Positions 39,429-49,438 are shown, counted from the stretch's first letter. The stretch: DNA of 64,000 nt from Leifsonia sp. Leaf264 (GCF_001422325.1 NZ_LMMR01000005.1:1-64000); one strand, 5' to 3'. Made by a program: numbers and translations. The notes: a model not told the origin generated them from the letters alone.

Positions 39429-40319
39429 CTACCGATCCGCCCACTTGGAGAGGGCGTCCTTCCAGCGGGAGTCGACGCTGTCGGCGTACCCGTTGGCGTA
39501 GATGCGGCCGAGCTCGGTGATGAGGTGCCCGCCGTCGGTGTACTGGTTCTGGATCAGCTGGTGGAGACGGCCGGTGTGCTCCGCTGACCCGGAGGACTTC
39601 TCCGCAGCGTCGCGGATCCGTTTCGCGATCGCGTACGCGACGTCATCGGTGATGATGTCGGTTCCGACTCGGGAGTGTGCGACATCCGTGCCGATGATCT
39701 CATCGGAAAGCTCCACGACACCGCCCGCACCGTGCGCCCAGCCGGGCAGGTCCGCGACGACCTGACGGCCGACGTGTTCGAGAAGGTTGTGCTGCAGGCT
39801 TCCGGGGCCGGAGGCAAGAGCATCGGTGTGAAGCTGGGTGAGCTTCGTTTGGGTGCGAAGGGTGTCGAGCGCCTGCTCTTCAGTCAGTTCGACGTGGTCG
39901 TCGACGTCGAGCTCGACGTAGGTGACGTAGCTGGGGACGCCTGCTTCGTCGAACCCGGCGCGAGTGGCGGTGTAGCGGTCGAGGATGAAGTCGTCGATGA
40001 CCCGCCAGTTCCGATCCGCCCAGCGGCGGCCGTCGAGAACGGCAGGCGCGAGGGAGATCATGTCGACGAACTGCTGAGCCGAGACGGTCCAGCCGTAGTC
40101 GACGTCGTAGTGGGCGGACGGGTTCTTCAGGATCCCGGTGGGGTCGGTCAGGTCGTATCCGCCGTCACCGTCGACGACGATGATGCGTCCGCCATTCCCT
40201 GCGACGACGCCGTCCACCGGTGGGGTGGGCACCTGGGATGAGAAAGTGCCGGGCTTGTTCACCTCTCCGGACTTCAGGTCAGGGGTGGTGCCGTTGGATC
40301 GGTTCGTTGTTCCGCTCAT
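39429..40319 (-). CDS. hypothetical protein, 296 aa
   Basis: Begins MSGTTNRSNGTTPDLKSGEV, then NKPGTFSSQVPTPPVDGVV, a loose version of the shared N-terminal signature. Acidic alpha/beta, ends WKDALSKWADR. ATG follows motif CCGCACACCTACG (40336-40324). Function unknown. Confidence 0.72.
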   Translation of the reverse strand: MSGTTNRSNGTTPDLKSGEVNKPGTFSSQVPTPPVDGVVAGNGGRIIVVDGDGGYDLTDPTGILKNPSAHYDVDYGWTVSAQQFVDMISLAPAVLDGRRWADRNWRVIDDFILDRYTATRAGFDEAGVPSYVTYVELDVDDHVELTEEQALDTLRTQTKLTQLHTDALASGPGSLQHNLLEHVGRQVVADLPGWAHGAGGVVELSDEIIGTDVAHSRVGTDIITDDVAYAIAKRIRDAAEKSSGSAEHTGRLHQLIQNQYTDGGHLITELGRIYANGYADSVDSRWKDALSKWADR

Positions 40320-40355
40320 GCAGCGTAGGTGTGCGGCGGGAGCAGGCGGCTCTCT

Positions 40356-40652
40356 TCAGTTGCTGGGTTCGTTCAGCTTCTTGATGGCCCAGGCGATGAT
40401 TCCGCAGACGAACGCAAACGTTGCGGTCGCAGCACCCCCGGCGGTGCTAATGCCGGCGAGCCCGGTGATCGGCTCAACACCGCAGACCCACGGGTAGTCC
40501 GATTCCATGAGGTCCTTCCCGAACTTGTAGGGCATGACGGGAGGGCAGCTGAGCTTTTGGGAGAGCGCTACGGCGAAAGCGATTCCGGCTCCAACCGCGA
40601 AAGACCACCCGTAGGTGGCGACATCCTGATACCACGGTGTTTCCGTGCTCAC
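40356..40652 (-). CDS. small membrane protein, 98 aa
   Basis: Begins (GTG) MSTETPWYQDVATYGWSFAV. Two hydrophobic spans, at about 14-32 and 70-92, with the loop between containing two Cys (LSCPPVMPYKF, PWVCGVEP) that could form an external disulfide. Size and topology would fit a holin, but nothing else here indicates lysis. GTG at 40667 is an alternative start. Confidence 0.62.
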   Translation of the reverse strand: MSTETPWYQDVATYGWSFAVGAGIAFAVALSQKLSCPPVMPYKFGKDLMESDYPWVCGVEPITGLAGISTAGGAATATFAFVCGIIAWAIKKLNEPSN

Positions 40653-40760
40653 GGAGACATCATCCACCCTGCGATAGGGCCGCCGCCATACCGGATTCGT
40701 GTGGCGGGAACCGAGAACGCCCCACAGCCATGAGCTGCAGGGCGTCTTCGTCTTGGGGCG

Positions 40761-42842
40761 CTAAGCGTCGATGCGGTCGCGGTCCATGCCTGCTGCGGAG
40801 CTGATGATGAACTCCTTGCGCGGCGGCACGTCGGATCCCATCAGCAGGTCGAACGTGTCGGCTGCGTCCTGCGCGTCGGTCACGTTCACGCGCCGGAGCA
40901 GACGGTGGGACCGGTCCATGGTGGTCTCTGCGAGCTGGTCGGCGTCCATCTCTCCGAGGCCCTTGTACCGCTGGATCGGCTCCTGGTACTTCTTGCCCTT
41001 CTTCTTCAGGTCGGCGAGGACACCGTTGAGTTCCGTCTCCGAGTATGTGTAGATCATGTCGTTCGGCTTGGAGCCGGGGTTGACGACGATGACACGGTGC
41101 AGCGGAGGGACAGCGGCGTACACGCGGCCGGCTTCGATCATCGGGCGCATGTACCGGAAGAACAGGGTGAGCAGGAGGGTGCGGATGTGGGCGCCGTCGA
41201 CGTCAGCGTCGCTCATGATGATGAGTTTGCCGTAGCGGGCTGCGTCAAGGTCGAAGGAACGGCCGGAGCCGGCACCGATGGTCTGGATGATGGCGGCGCA
41301 TTCGGCGTTGCCGAGCATGTCAGCGACCGATGCCTTCTGCACGTTGAGGATCTTCCCTCGGATCGGCAGCAGCGCCTGGTGCTCGCTGTCGCGGGCCAGC
41401 TTCGCGGTGCCGAGTGCGGAGTCGCCCTCGACGATGAACAGTTCGGTGTGCTCCGTGTCGGTGGAGTGGCAGTCCGCCAGCTTCGCCGGGAGGGACGACG
41501 TCTCCAGAGCGTTCTTCCGACGCTGCGTCTCCTTGTGGGTGCGGGCGGAGATGCGGGACTTCATCTCCGACACCACCTTCTCCAGGAGCAGCGCAGTCTG
41601 CGCTTTGTCGTCACGGTTCGACGAGGAGAACCGCTCCCCGAGGGTCTTGGCGACGACGGACTGGACGATCGCTCGGACCGCGGGGGTGCCGAGGATCTCC
41701 TTCGTCTGCCCTTCGAACTGCGGCTCGGCGAGGGACACGGTGATGACGACGGTGAGGCCGGCGAGGATGTCATCCTTCTCCGGCTTGTCGGTTCCCGACT
41801 TCAGCTTCCGGGAGTTCGCGTCCACCTGGGTGCGGATCAGCTTCAGCAGGCCCGCTTCGAATCCGGCCTGGTGGGTTCCGCCCTTCGGGGTGCTGATGAT
41901 GTTGACGAAGGAACGCATGACGGTGTCATAGCCGGTTCCCCAGCGGAGGGCGACGTCGACGTTGCAGGTGCGCTCCACCTCGGTGGGGACCATCGCGCCG
42001 TGGTCGTTGAGGACGGGGACGGTCTCCTTGAACTTCCCCTCACCGTTCAGGCGCCAGATGTCGGTGACCGCGGTGTCGGGTGCGAGGTGGTCGACGAACT
42101 CGCTGATGCCGCCGTCGAAGTGGAACCGGTGGTTGACGGGGTCCTCGCCGCGGAGGTCGTCGACGGCGATCGCCAGGCCAGGTACGAGGTACGCGGTCTG
42201 TCGGGCGCGTCCGAGGATGTTCTCCAGTTCGATCTGCGCGCCGGGGATGAAGATCTTCTTGTCAGCCCAGTAGCGGACACGGGTGCCGGTGACACCCTTA
42301 GCGACCTTCCCGGTGATGCGGAGCTCGGACTTGCCGGCGAACGGGGTGAAGTCGGAGTCGGGGCTCTTGTCGGTCCCCTTGTCGGCGAACGTGCCGGGGA
42401 TGCCGTGGCGGAACGACATGAGGTGCGTCTTCCCGTCACGGTCGACTTCGACGTCGAGTCGGCCGGAGAGGGCGTTGACGACGGAGGCGCCGACACCGTG
42501 GAGGCCGCCGGCTGCGCCGTAGGAGCCGCCGCCGAACTTTCCGCCGGCGTGCAGCTTCGTGTACACAACCTCGACACCGGTGAGTCCGGTCTTCGGCTCC
42601 ACGTCGACGGGGACGCCGCGGGCGCGGTCCCGCACCTCGACGGAGTCGTCGTCGTGGAGGATGACGGTGATCTCGTTGCCGTGGCCGGCGAGGGCTTCGT
42701 CGACGGAGTTGTCGATGATCTCCCACATGCAGTGCATCAGGCCGCGGGAGTCCGTCGACCCGATGTACATGCCGGGGCGCTTGCGAACCGCTTCGAGCCC
42801 TTCGAGGACAGAGAGGTTGTTGGCGTTGTAGTCAGTGCTCAT
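40761..42842 (-). CDS. gyrB: DNA gyrase / topoisomerase IV subunit B
   Basis: 693 codons. GHKL ATPase: RKRPGMYIGSTDSRGL (residues 19-34), EIIDNSVDEALAG, GGLHGVGASVVNALSG. TOPRIM: LFIVEGDSALGTAKLARD, KLIIMSDADVDGAHIRTLLL. C-terminal GLGEMDADQLAETTMD. Complete and shorter than E. coli GyrB, as in actinobacterial GyrB and ParE. Forms the A2B2 enzyme with the next gene, 14 bases downstream. Ribosome site GAGAAGAAGAAC. Confidence 0.96.
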   Translation of the reverse strand: MSTDYNANNLSVLEGLEAVRKRPGMYIGSTDSRGLMHCMWEIIDNSVDEALAGHGNEITVILHDDDSVEVRDRARGVPVDVEPKTGLTGVEVVYTKLHAGGKFGGGSYGAAGGLHGVGASVVNALSGRLDVEVDRDGKTHLMSFRHGIPGTFADKGTDKSPDSDFTPFAGKSELRITGKVAKGVTGTRVRYWADKKIFIPGAQIELENILGRARQTAYLVPGLAIAVDDLRGEDPVNHRFHFDGGISEFVDHLAPDTAVTDIWRLNGEGKFKETVPVLNDHGAMVPTEVERTCNVDVALRWGTGYDTVMRSFVNIISTPKGGTHQAGFEAGLLKLIRTQVDANSRKLKSGTDKPEKDDILAGLTVVITVSLAEPQFEGQTKEILGTPAVRAIVQSVVAKTLGERFSSSNRDDKAQTALLLEKVVSEMKSRISARTHKETQRRKNALETSSLPAKLADCHSTDTEHTELFIVEGDSALGTAKLARDSEHQALLPIRGKILNVQKASVADMLGNAECAAIIQTIGAGSGRSFDLDAARYGKLIIMSDADVDGAHIRTLLLTLFFRYMRPMIEAGRVYAAVPPLHRVIVVNPGSKPNDMIYTYSETELNGVLADLKKKGKKYQEPIQRYKGLGEMDADQLAETTMDRSHRLLRRVNVTDAQDAADTFDLLMGSDVPPRKEFIISSAAGMDRDRIDA

Positions 42843-42856
42843 GTTCTTCTTCTCGT

Positions 42857-45274
42857 TCAGCTGATTCGGGCGCCGAGGGCGGCGACGGTCTTGGTGATCG
42901 GGTCTCCGGAGCCGTCCCGCTTGCCGTGGGTGGCGGGGAGCGGTGCCGCGGCGCCGGTCTTCGTGTTCGCGTAGGCGGGGCCGGTTCCGACCCAGGCTGC
43001 GGACACACCGTCCTGGCCCTTGAGGAAGCGCATGGCGCGGACGCCTCCGCCGCCGCGGCCCTTGCCGGGGTACTCGGCGAACGCGGTGGTCTTCACCGCC
43101 TGTGTGTCGGTTCCGGTGATGGTGACCACCACAGCGGCGTCAGCGTCGGCCTTCGCGACGGCGTTGAATGCGATCACCTTCGCGTCGGCGGCCAGCTTCA
43201 TGCCGGCGACACCTCCGGCGGGGCAGCCTTGCGGGCGGACACCAGCTGCCGGGAAGTGCAGCAGCTGGGCGTCGGAGGTGACGAATACGATCTCTGCGTC
43301 GTCGCTGGCGTGGACAGCACCGACGAGTTCGTCGCCGGCCTTCAGCCCGATGATCGGGAACTCGTTCGCCTTCGGGTAGGAGTCCGTGGCGACACGCTTC
43401 ACGACACCCAGGGCGGTTCCCAGTGTGATCGGGTCGACGGAAGTCAGGGATACCACGGCGATGACGCGTTCGTTCTTGTCGGTCACGTTCACGTAGTCGA
43501 CGGCCTTCACTCCGGCGGCCAGCTGGATGGCGTCCGCGGGAAGTGCGGGCAGGTCGGCCGGGGTGAACCGGATGAGGCGGCCGCGGTTGGTGACAGCACC
43601 GATGTCGGCACGGCTTGTGGTGTTGAGGGCGGATGCGACGGTGTCGTGGGAGGACCGTCCGGTGGGGACGCTGATCGTGGCGTCGTCAGCGAGGTCGACT
43701 CGGGCGAGGAGCCCGGAAGCGGTGAGGAACACGCGGGTGGGGACGTCAGCGAGTTCGAGGCTGGCGGTGGCGCCCTTCTTCGCGATCGCTGCGGACACGG
43801 GGACTGCTTCGGACAGCTGGGTGCGTCGGTCGTCGCCGTACAGTTTCGCGGCTTCTCCGAGCTCAGTGGATACGAGGTCTCGGAGAGCCTGCTTGTTTGC
43901 AAGCAGCCCCTTGAGGTAGGCGATCTGGGCGAGAAGGTCAGCCTTCTCGGTCTCCAGCTCCGTCATGGAGAACTTCGTGAGGCGGCGCAGGCGCAGTTCG
44001 AGGATGTACTCGGACTGGATGAGCGACAGGGCGAACTGCTCGATGAGGGAGGTGCGGGCCTGGTCGACGTCGTCACTGGTGCGGATGATCGCAATGACCT
44101 TGTCGATGTCGACGATCGCTTTCAGCAAGCCTTCGACGAGGTGGAGCCGTTCGTTGCGGCGGGCGAGGCGGAACTCTGTGCGTCGGGTCACTACCTCGAT
44201 GCGGTGTTCGAGGTAGACCGACAGCAGCGCTTTGAGGCCGAGGGTCTGGGGCTGCCCGTCGACGAGGGCGACGTTGTTGATGGAGAAGCCGTCCTCCAGC
44301 GGGGTGAGCTTGTACAGCTGGTCGAGGACAGCCTGTGGGTTGAACCCGGTCTTCACGCCGATGACCAGGCGCATGCCGCGCTTCCGGTCGGTGAGGTCGG
44401 TGAAGTCGGAGACGCCGGTGATCTTGTTGTTCTTGATGCCGTCCTTGATCTTCTCGATCACCTTCTCGGGGCCCACGCCGTACGGGAGCTCGGTGACGAC
44501 GAGTCCGGTCTTCCGGGCGGTGAGCTGTTCGATGTTGACCTTCGCCCGGACCCGGAAGGAGCCGCGGCCGGTTGAGTATGCGTCTCGGACTCCGGCGAGG
44601 CCGACGATGGTGCCGCCGCTGGGGAAGTCGGGGCCGGGGACGAAGCCCATCAGGTCTTCGAGGGTGGCGTCGGGGTGGTCGATGAGGTGGCGGGCGGCTT
44701 GGACGACCTCGACGAGGTTGTGTGGTGCCATGTTCGTGGCCATACCGACGGCGATGCCCGAGGATCCGTTGACGAGGAGGTTGGGGATGGCGGACGGGAG
44801 CACTTCCGGCTGCTGGTGGGAGTTGTCGTAGTTGGGGATGAAGTCGACGACGTCTTCGTCGAGCCCGTCGGTCATGGCGAGAGCGATGGAAGCGAGCCGG
44901 GCCTCGGTGTATCGTGCGGCGGCGGGGCCGTCATCGAGGGAGCCGAAGTTGCCGTGCCCGTCGATGAGCGGGTTGCGGAGGCTGAACGCCTGGGCCATGC
45001 GGACCAGGGAGTCGTAGATGGCGGAGTCGCCGTGGGGGTGGAGCTTGCCCATGACCTCGCCGACGACGCGGGCGGACTTCACGTGCCCTCGCTCGGGGCG
45101 CAGGCCCATGTCGGCCATCATGTAGAGGATGCGTCGGTGGACCGGCTTCAGCCCGTCGCGGGCGTCCGGGAGGGCGCGGGAGTAGATGACGGAGTACGAG
45201 TACTCCAGGAACGAGGAGCGCATCTCGTTGGAAACGTCGACGTCTTCGATGCGCTCGGGGGTGCTGATGGTCAC
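42857..45274 (-). CDS. gyrA: DNA gyrase / topoisomerase IV subunit A
   Basis: 805 codons. Catalytic Tyr in [14 protein letters not shown] (near residue 120); quinolone pocket [20 protein letters not shown] with Ser in place. The C-terminal third is a beta-pinwheel with repeated blades ([47 protein letters not shown]) and [19 protein letters not shown] near the end, reminiscent of a GyrA-box-like blade. Start GTG with ribosome site AGGAGAACC; motif at 45348-45356. Confidence 0.95.
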   Translation of the reverse strand: MTISTPERIEDVDVSNEMRSSFLEYSYSVIYSRALPDARDGLKPVHRRILYMMADMGLRPERGHVKSARVVGEVMGKLHPHGDSAIYDSLVRMAQAFSLRNPLIDGHGNFGSLDDGPAAARYTEARLASIALAMTDGLDEDVVDFIPNYDNSHQQPEVLPSAIPNLLVNGSSGIAVGMATNMAPHNLVEVVQAARHLIDHPDATLEDLMGFVPGPDFPSGGTIVGLAGVRDAYSTGRGSFRVRAKVNIEQLTARKTGLVVTELPYGVGPEKVIEKIKDGIKNNKITGVSDFTDLTDRKRGMRLVIGVKTGFNPQAVLDQLYKLTPLEDGFSINNVALVDGQPQTLGLKALLSVYLEHRIEVVTRRTEFRLARRNERLHLVEGLLKAIVDIDKVIAIIRTSDDVDQARTSLIEQFALSLIQSEYILELRLRRLTKFSMTELETEKADLLAQIAYLKGLLANKQALRDLVSTELGEAAKLYGDDRRTQLSEAVPVSAAIAKKGATASLELADVPTRVFLTASGLLARVDLADDATISVPTGRSSHDTVASALNTTSRADIGAVTNRGRLIRFTPADLPALPADAIQLAAGVKAVDYVNVTDKNERVIAVVSLTSVDPITLGTALGVVKRVATDSYPKANEFPIIGLKAGDELVGAVHASDDAEIVFVTSDAQLLHFPAAGVRPQGCPAGGVAGMKLAADAKVIAFNAVAKADADAAVVVTITGTDTQAVKTTAFAEYPGKGRGGGGVRAMRFLKGQDGVSAAWVGTGPAYANTKTGAAAPLPATHGKRDGSGDPITKTVAALGARIS

Positions 45275-45396
45275 TGGTTCTCCTGATGTGACACCGCTGG
45301 CGGTGCGCCGGGTGCGGTGAACGGTTCGGGTCTGATGTCGGCACAGTCATGTGCGGACAGACCTCGTTTTGCCTGCGGGCCCGGCGAAGCACGGAA

Positions 45397-45430
45397 GAAG
45401 CGGGCCGCACCCGAAGGTCCGACCCGCTTC
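45397..45430 (-). terminator. terminator after 45440-45772
   Basis: GAAGCGGGTCGGAC/GTGCGGCCCGCTTC with a CTTCGG-type loop, followed by TTCCG. The arms are very similar to those of the 36766 terminator. Confidence 0.75.
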
Positions 45431-45439
45431 TCGTTGGGG

Positions 45440-45772
45440 CTAGTAGCCGAGCTCGGCGGCGACTGCCGCGTCGATGCCGACGGCGCGGCCGATGAGCGTG
45501 CGCTTCGCCTGGCCGTTGTCGTTGAACACTCGGATGACGTAGGCGCCGGCGGTGTTCCGGCGTTCGAGGTAGTCGAGGAGTGCGGGGACGCTCACGCGGT
45601 TCTCCCCGTCGACCAGGACCGTTTCGAGCTCCTGCCCGTGCTCCGGGTCGTTCTGGATCAGGCGGGACAGGATCCGCTGGCTGCACCCGAGGTGCTCGGC
45701 GGCCTGTTCGAGGGTGATGGTGAACGTGTCGAGGTCGCTGCTGAGGATGTAGTCGTTCTGGGTGTCGGTCAC
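45440..45772 (-). CDS. helix-turn-helix protein, 110 aa
   Basis: Begins (GTG) MTDTQNDYILSSDLDTFTIT. TLEQAAEHLGCSQRILSRLI (residues 20-39) is an excisionase/MerR-style helix-turn-helix, then a wing-like beta part (TVLVDGENRVSVPALLDYLE). GTGA overlap with 45769-45957. Last gene of a three-gene overlapping set. Possible DNA-binding regulator. Confidence 0.72.
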   Translation of the reverse strand: MTDTQNDYILSSDLDTFTITLEQAAEHLGCSQRILSRLIQNDPEHGQELETVLVDGENRVSVPALLDYLERRNTAGAYVIRVFNDNGQAKRTLIGRAVGIDAAVAAELGY

Positions 45773-45957
45773 TGGGTCGCCGCCTTTCTGATGAGGGTTA
45801 CGTGGTGGACTCCGGCGGAGAACCAGGTGCCGGCGAGTTGGATGCCGACGACTCCCCAGTCAGCGGCTGTCTCTTTGACCACGCCTTCTACGGAGCCGCC
45901 GTCGACGTCGAAACGGACGACGTCGCCGATGCTGACGTCGCCCTGTCGGAGGCTCAC
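45769..45957 (-). CDS. small beta protein, 62 aa
   Basis: Begins (GTG) MSLRQGDVSIGDVVRFDVDG; all-beta (VRFDVDGGSVEGVVKETA), SH3/KOW-like. GTGA overlaps at both ends tie it to the DUF3039 gene and the helix-turn-helix gene. Function unknown. Confidence 0.65.
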   Translation of the reverse strand: MSLRQGDVSIGDVVRFDVDGGSVEGVVKETAADWGVVGIQLAGTWFSAGVHHVTLIRKAATQ

Positions 45958-46187
45958 TCGTCCCTCATGGTTTCGAAGATGTCCTTGCAGGTTCCGCAGA
46001 CGGGGTACTTGGCGAAGTCCTTCGACGGGCGCCACATCTTGCCGCAGAGAGCTTTGATCTCGATGCCGGTGAGCATCGAGTTGGAGATGTCCGTCTTCGA
46101 GCAGTAGTGCGCGAAGGTGTCGTGGTCGCCGTCGTCGGTGACGCGGAGGTCTTCCTTCTCGAGGACGGAGCCGTCGATGCTGGGCAT
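45954..46187 (-). CDS. DUF3039 zinc protein, 77 aa
   Basis: DTFAHYCSKTDISNSMLTGI, EIKALCGKMWRPSKDFAKYP and VCGTCKDIFETM are the DUF3039 pattern (H-Y, ALCGK-W-P, P-VC-xC-K-I), an actinobacterial small protein family; His and Cys residues probably bind zinc. Ribosome site GAAAGGAAC; motif CCGCGCATG at 46233-46225. Function of the family unknown. Confidence 0.88.
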   Translation of the reverse strand: MPSIDGSVLEKEDLRVTDDGDHDTFAHYCSKTDISNSMLTGIEIKALCGKMWRPSKDFAKYPVCGTCKDIFETMRDE

Positions 46188-46286
46188 GGTGTTCCTTTCA
46201 GGACTGTGATTCGTCTGAAGCCTTCATGCGCGGATCCGGTCGGTCTTGTGCTGCCCATGTCGGACGGTGGCTGCACACTGGTCCGC

Positions 46287-46553
46287 ATGAACGCTTCGAC
46301 GAACACCTCCACCCTGGAAGCCGAGCCGTCACCGGAGTTCGGGACGTTGACCAGTGACCTGGAGGCGTTCGCCGGCCGGTTGAACGGGCACACCTGGGTG
46401 GGGTCGCCGTTCGGCGAAGCGTTGGTGGAACGTGGGATCAGGGAGATCCTTGACCGGCACGGTGTTCAGTCGGATCCGGTGTCTGTGACGTTGGTGTCCG
46501 GGGTGGTGTACCGGGCGTTGGCCAGGCAGGTGCTGGCTCACGCCGCTGTCTAG
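46287..46553 (+). CDS. hypothetical protein, 88 aa
   Basis: Begins MNASTNTSTLEAEPSPEFGT and ends YRALARQVLAHAAV; helical C-terminus. ATG preceded by a motif-like CTGCACACTGGTCCGC (46271-46286). Plus-strand gene between two minus-strand ones; it overlaps the end of 46550-47455. Function unknown. Confidence 0.62.
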   Translation: MNASTNTSTLEAEPSPEFGTLTSDLEAFAGRLNGHTWVGSPFGEALVERGIREILDRHGVQSDPVSVTLVSGVVYRALARQVLAHAAV

Positions 46554-47455
46554 GCTGCGACGGCTGGTTTGAGCTTCCCGGCGAGCTTGTCCCAGAATCC
46601 GTCCCCACCGATGTTGTCGAGCAGGAACTTGGCTCGGTGGCCGGACCCGGCCATCGTCGCGATGAACCCTTCTCCGTCTTCCGGGAAGTCGCCCTCCCAG
46701 TTGATCGGGTGGGTGAGGCGGCCGCTTTCCCAGTCCACGGTCTTCTCGTCGTTGTCGGACGATGTGACCCAGCCGGGGGCGACCTGGCCGAGGGCGTCGA
46801 TAACGGCGTCCTTGTTCTCGTCCAGCCAGTCGTAGATCTCGTCGAAGGTCATGCCGAGGCGCGGCGCGAGGTGACCGAAGTCGGCGTAGTTGTAGGCGAT
46901 CGCTGCGTATCCGGCGCCTGACTTCTGCACCTCGAACCCTTCAACACCGAACTCTTCCGCGTCGAAGTCGCCCTCGGCGTGGCTGATGATGAGGACGTCG
47001 CCGTCTCCGAGACCGTCGAACACCTCGTCGCCGCAGCTGGCGCAGTAGTTGTCGGAGCGGTTCCGTTTCTCGGCACCGCAACGCTGGCAGGCCATGTGGG
47101 AGTAGTCGATGTCGGCGTGGTCACCGCAGAGGCCGTCGTAGCCTTCGTTGTCTTCGAGGCTGTTGTCGCAGTCCTCCTCAGAGCAGGTGTTCATGGCACG
47201 GCAGTCGCTGCAGATCCCGCCCTGGATGTCGTCCTTGTCGGTGTGGGTGCCGCAGTCGTCGCATTCGTACTCCTCTGCACACTCGGTGCAGCGGCCGCCG
47301 AGGTGCGCTTCGCCTTGCGCGGCGCTGCAGTCGACGCAGACGCCGGGAGGGACGATCTGACCTTCGAAGGCTTCCGGGTCGGGCTTCATTCCGAAGGTGC
47401 CGTCGCCGGTCCGGTTGACGGTCTGTTCGAACTCGGGGTTGGTGATGTCGGTCAT
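46550..47455 (-). CDS. multi-zinc-ribbon protein, 301 aa
   Basis: Begins MTDITNPEFEQTVNRTGDGT, then FGMKPDPEAFEG (shared N-terminal signature). Residues 38-145 carry at least six CxxC/CxxxxC pairs, including CVDCSAAQGEAHLGGRCTEC, CDDCGTHTDKDDIQGGICSD, ACQRCGAEKRNRSDNYCASC. The C-terminal part ends DGFWDKLAGKLKPAVAA. Probably binds several zinc ions; partner unknown. Ribosome site AAGGAAC. Confidence 0.75.
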   Translation of the reverse strand: MTDITNPEFEQTVNRTGDGTFGMKPDPEAFEGQIVPPGVCVDCSAAQGEAHLGGRCTECAEEYECDDCGTHTDKDDIQGGICSDCRAMNTCSEEDCDNSLEDNEGYDGLCGDHADIDYSHMACQRCGAEKRNRSDNYCASCGDEVFDGLGDGDVLIISHAEGDFDAEEFGVEGFEVQKSGAGYAAIAYNYADFGHLAPRLGMTFDEIYDWLDENKDAVIDALGQVAPGWVTSSDNDEKTVDWESGRLTHPINWEGDFPEDGEGFIATMAGSGHRAKFLLDNIGGDGFWDKLAGKLKPAVAA

Positions 47456-47464
47456 GGTCGTTCC

Positions 47465-48406
47465 TTAGTCGGTGGGGCGGAGGTTGGTCCGCCAGGTGTT
47501 GAGGTTGAAGGCCCATTGGTTGTTGTCGATCTCGCGGCCGTCGTCGTCGATCTCCGGGAAGTCCTCGAAGAGGAAGCCGCGCTCGTGGGGGCTGTCGAAC
47601 TTCGAGGCGAAGGTGCGGACGACGTCCTGAGGGGTGACGGAGCCTTCACCTTCGGGACGGTCGTTCCTTATGTAGTCGCCGTTCTCGTCGGCGAAGTGGG
47701 AGAACTCGACGTTCTGGTCGCGCTCGTCTGGGTCGGAGGCGTTGAACACGACCGCGGCTGCACTGGGGACAGCGGTGCGGACGTACTCTTCGAGCTTCTC
47801 CGCGTAGAACACCTGCTGCTTTCGCTCGAGCGCTTCGAGCGCGTCGCGGGCAGCGTCAAGCTCTGATTCGACGTCGGCCGATCCGGTGGTGGCCGCGGTG
47901 AATGCCAGCGGCACCTGCTTGATGCGCTCGAGGTTCGCTTCGTGCCGACGCAGCTGGGTGCCGAATCTGTCAGCGCCGTCGATGTCCAGGAGGAGCTCGT
48001 GGCGGCCGATAAGCCCCCGGTCGTCCTGGAAGTAGTCGGTGTAGTCGGCGAGCTTCTTGTACAGCTCCGGGTTGTCTCCGTTGCCGAAGTCGACCAGCAC
48101 GAAGCTGTTGCCGGTTTCCAAAGAGGATGGTGCGAGGAAGGATTCAGCGTCACCGTCAGCGCCGTGGTCTTCGATGAGGAGGACTGCCGCTTCGCCGTAC
48201 TGCTCCCGGACGAGAGCTGCGATGGTCTCACCTGCGATGATCGCGGCGTTGCGGGTGTTCCCGGCGGCACGGTACGCGGCGATCCGTCGGTCCGCGTCGT
48301 CCAGGTTCACCGAGGCGACAGGAACAGCAGCACCAGGCTGGGGCGGCAGCTTCCCGAACTCGCCGTTCTCTCGGCGTGCACTCTTCTGCTCAGGTGTCAA
48401 AGTCAT
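47465..48406 (-). CDS. hypothetical protein, 313 aa
   Basis: Begins MTLTPEQKSARRENGEFGKL, the shared N-terminal signature. Acidic; central coiled-coil-like LESELDAARDALEALERKQQ region near 165-195. ATG 48406 has a ribosome site (GGAAGG), but a GTG at 48427 lies directly after the motif CCACACACCTACGG (48443-48430), so initiation could be at either. Function unknown. Confidence 0.7.
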   Translation of the reverse strand: MTLTPEQKSARRENGEFGKLPPQPGAAVPVASVNLDDADRRIAAYRAAGNTRNAAIIAGETIAALVREQYGEAAVLLIEDHGADGDAESFLAPSSLETGNSFVLVDFGNGDNPELYKKLADYTDYFQDDRGLIGRHELLLDIDGADRFGTQLRRHEANLERIKQVPLAFTAATTGSADVESELDAARDALEALERKQQVFYAEKLEEYVRTAVPSAAAVVFNASDPDERDQNVEFSHFADENGDYIRNDRPEGEGSVTPQDVVRTFASKFDSPHERGFLFEDFPEIDDDGREIDNNQWAFNLNTWRTNLRPTD

Positions 48407-48448
48407 GGGGTGGTCCTTCCGGTTCACATCCGTAGGTGTGTGGCCGGC

Positions 48449-49420
48449 TCAGTCCCAGATGCCGTACTCGCCGCCGGTGACCCACGGGACACGGGACACG
48501 ACGAACCCGGACACGTTCACGAATCCGACGCCGGCGTTCACACCGGACGGGCCGGGGCCGTGCTCGTCGTGCTCATCATCGGTTTCGTCTTCGGTGCACT
48601 CCTCGTCGTCCGAGTCGTGGATCGTCCAGAGGTGCCGGGAGATCTCCTCATCGGACAGGTCGGCGCCCAGGGTGGCACGGGCGAACTCCTTCGCCTCGTC
48701 GAACTCCATCGGGTGTAGCCCCTGGTTGCCGTCCTCGACCATGCCGAACACGTCAGCGAGCTGGTCGATGGTCGGTCCGTCCTCACCGAACTGGGTGGCG
48801 GCGTGGTTGGCGTAGCGGACCAGGTCAGCGGCCAGCGGGTTGCCGGGGACGGTCAGGCCGTCGCGGATGTAGCGGGCGCCGGCGTTCTCGTTCAGCTTGT
48901 CGGCTGCCTTCTTGAAGGTGACGTCAAGGGAGCGGGCGGTGAGGGGTACGGGGATGTTGATAACGACGTCGGCGTTCTCCCAGTCGTCGTTGATGATCGA
49001 GGCACCGTGGGCGTCGAGGAACTCGGTGATGTGGTCCTCGTGAACGGCGAGCCACTCGGACACGTCGCTGTCGTGGTACTCCTCACCGTCAGCGAGTTCG
49101 GTGCCGATCGCGTTGAAGAAGTCCTGCCCGTTGAACTGGGCGGTGACCACCGGCTGCTTGTCGAGAAGGTGGAGGTAGACGGCGTCGGCGCCGGCGAACA
49201 CGCGGCCCGCATCCAGCCCGTCGTCATCGGAGTACACGGTGTGGTTCAGGATGGTGCTGACATGGTCGACGAAGAACGCGTCGTCCTGGTCATCCACCCA
49301 GACGGTCGGGTCCAGAGGGGCGCCCGGTTCGCCTTTCCGGGCGTGGAACTGGCCGCTGCCAGCCGGGTCACGCTCGACCGTCGATTCGAAGCCGGGGTTG
49401 GTGGGGATGCTAGTGGTCAT
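48449..49420 (-). CDS. hypothetical protein, 323 aa; N-terminus shared with 49439-50293
   Basis: Begins MTTSIPTNPGFESTVERDPA, then GSGQFHARKGEPGAPLDP. Its first 30 residues are nearly identical to those of 49439-50293 and the DNA is almost identical there, pointing to a recent duplication or gene conversion. Acidic body. ATG follows motif CCACACACCTACG (49438-49426). Function unknown. Confidence 0.74.
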   Translation of the reverse strand: MTTSIPTNPGFESTVERDPAGSGQFHARKGEPGAPLDPTVWVDDQDDAFFVDHVSTILNHTVYSDDDGLDAGRVFAGADAVYLHLLDKQPVVTAQFNGQDFFNAIGTELADGEEYHDSDVSEWLAVHEDHITEFLDAHGASIINDDWENADVVINIPVPLTARSLDVTFKKAADKLNENAGARYIRDGLTVPGNPLAADLVRYANHAATQFGEDGPTIDQLADVFGMVEDGNQGLHPMEFDEAKEFARATLGADLSDEEISRHLWTIHDSDDEECTEDETDDEHDEHGPGPSGVNAGVGFVNVSGFVVSRVPWVTGGEYGIWD

Positions 49421-49438
49421 GCCTTCGTAGGTGTGTGG

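Noticed and set aside
40356-40652. Holin
   Set aside because: Two spans and size fit, but no endolysin or other lysis gene is nearby and the two Cys in the loop are not typical; left as a membrane protein.
40905-42974. Very long plus-strand reading frame (689 codons) opposite gyrB, and another opposite gyrA
   Set aside because: Mirror frames of GC-rich genes; composition is Val/Asp/Gly/Arg filler, no domain, and the minus-strand proteins have complete catalytic motifs.
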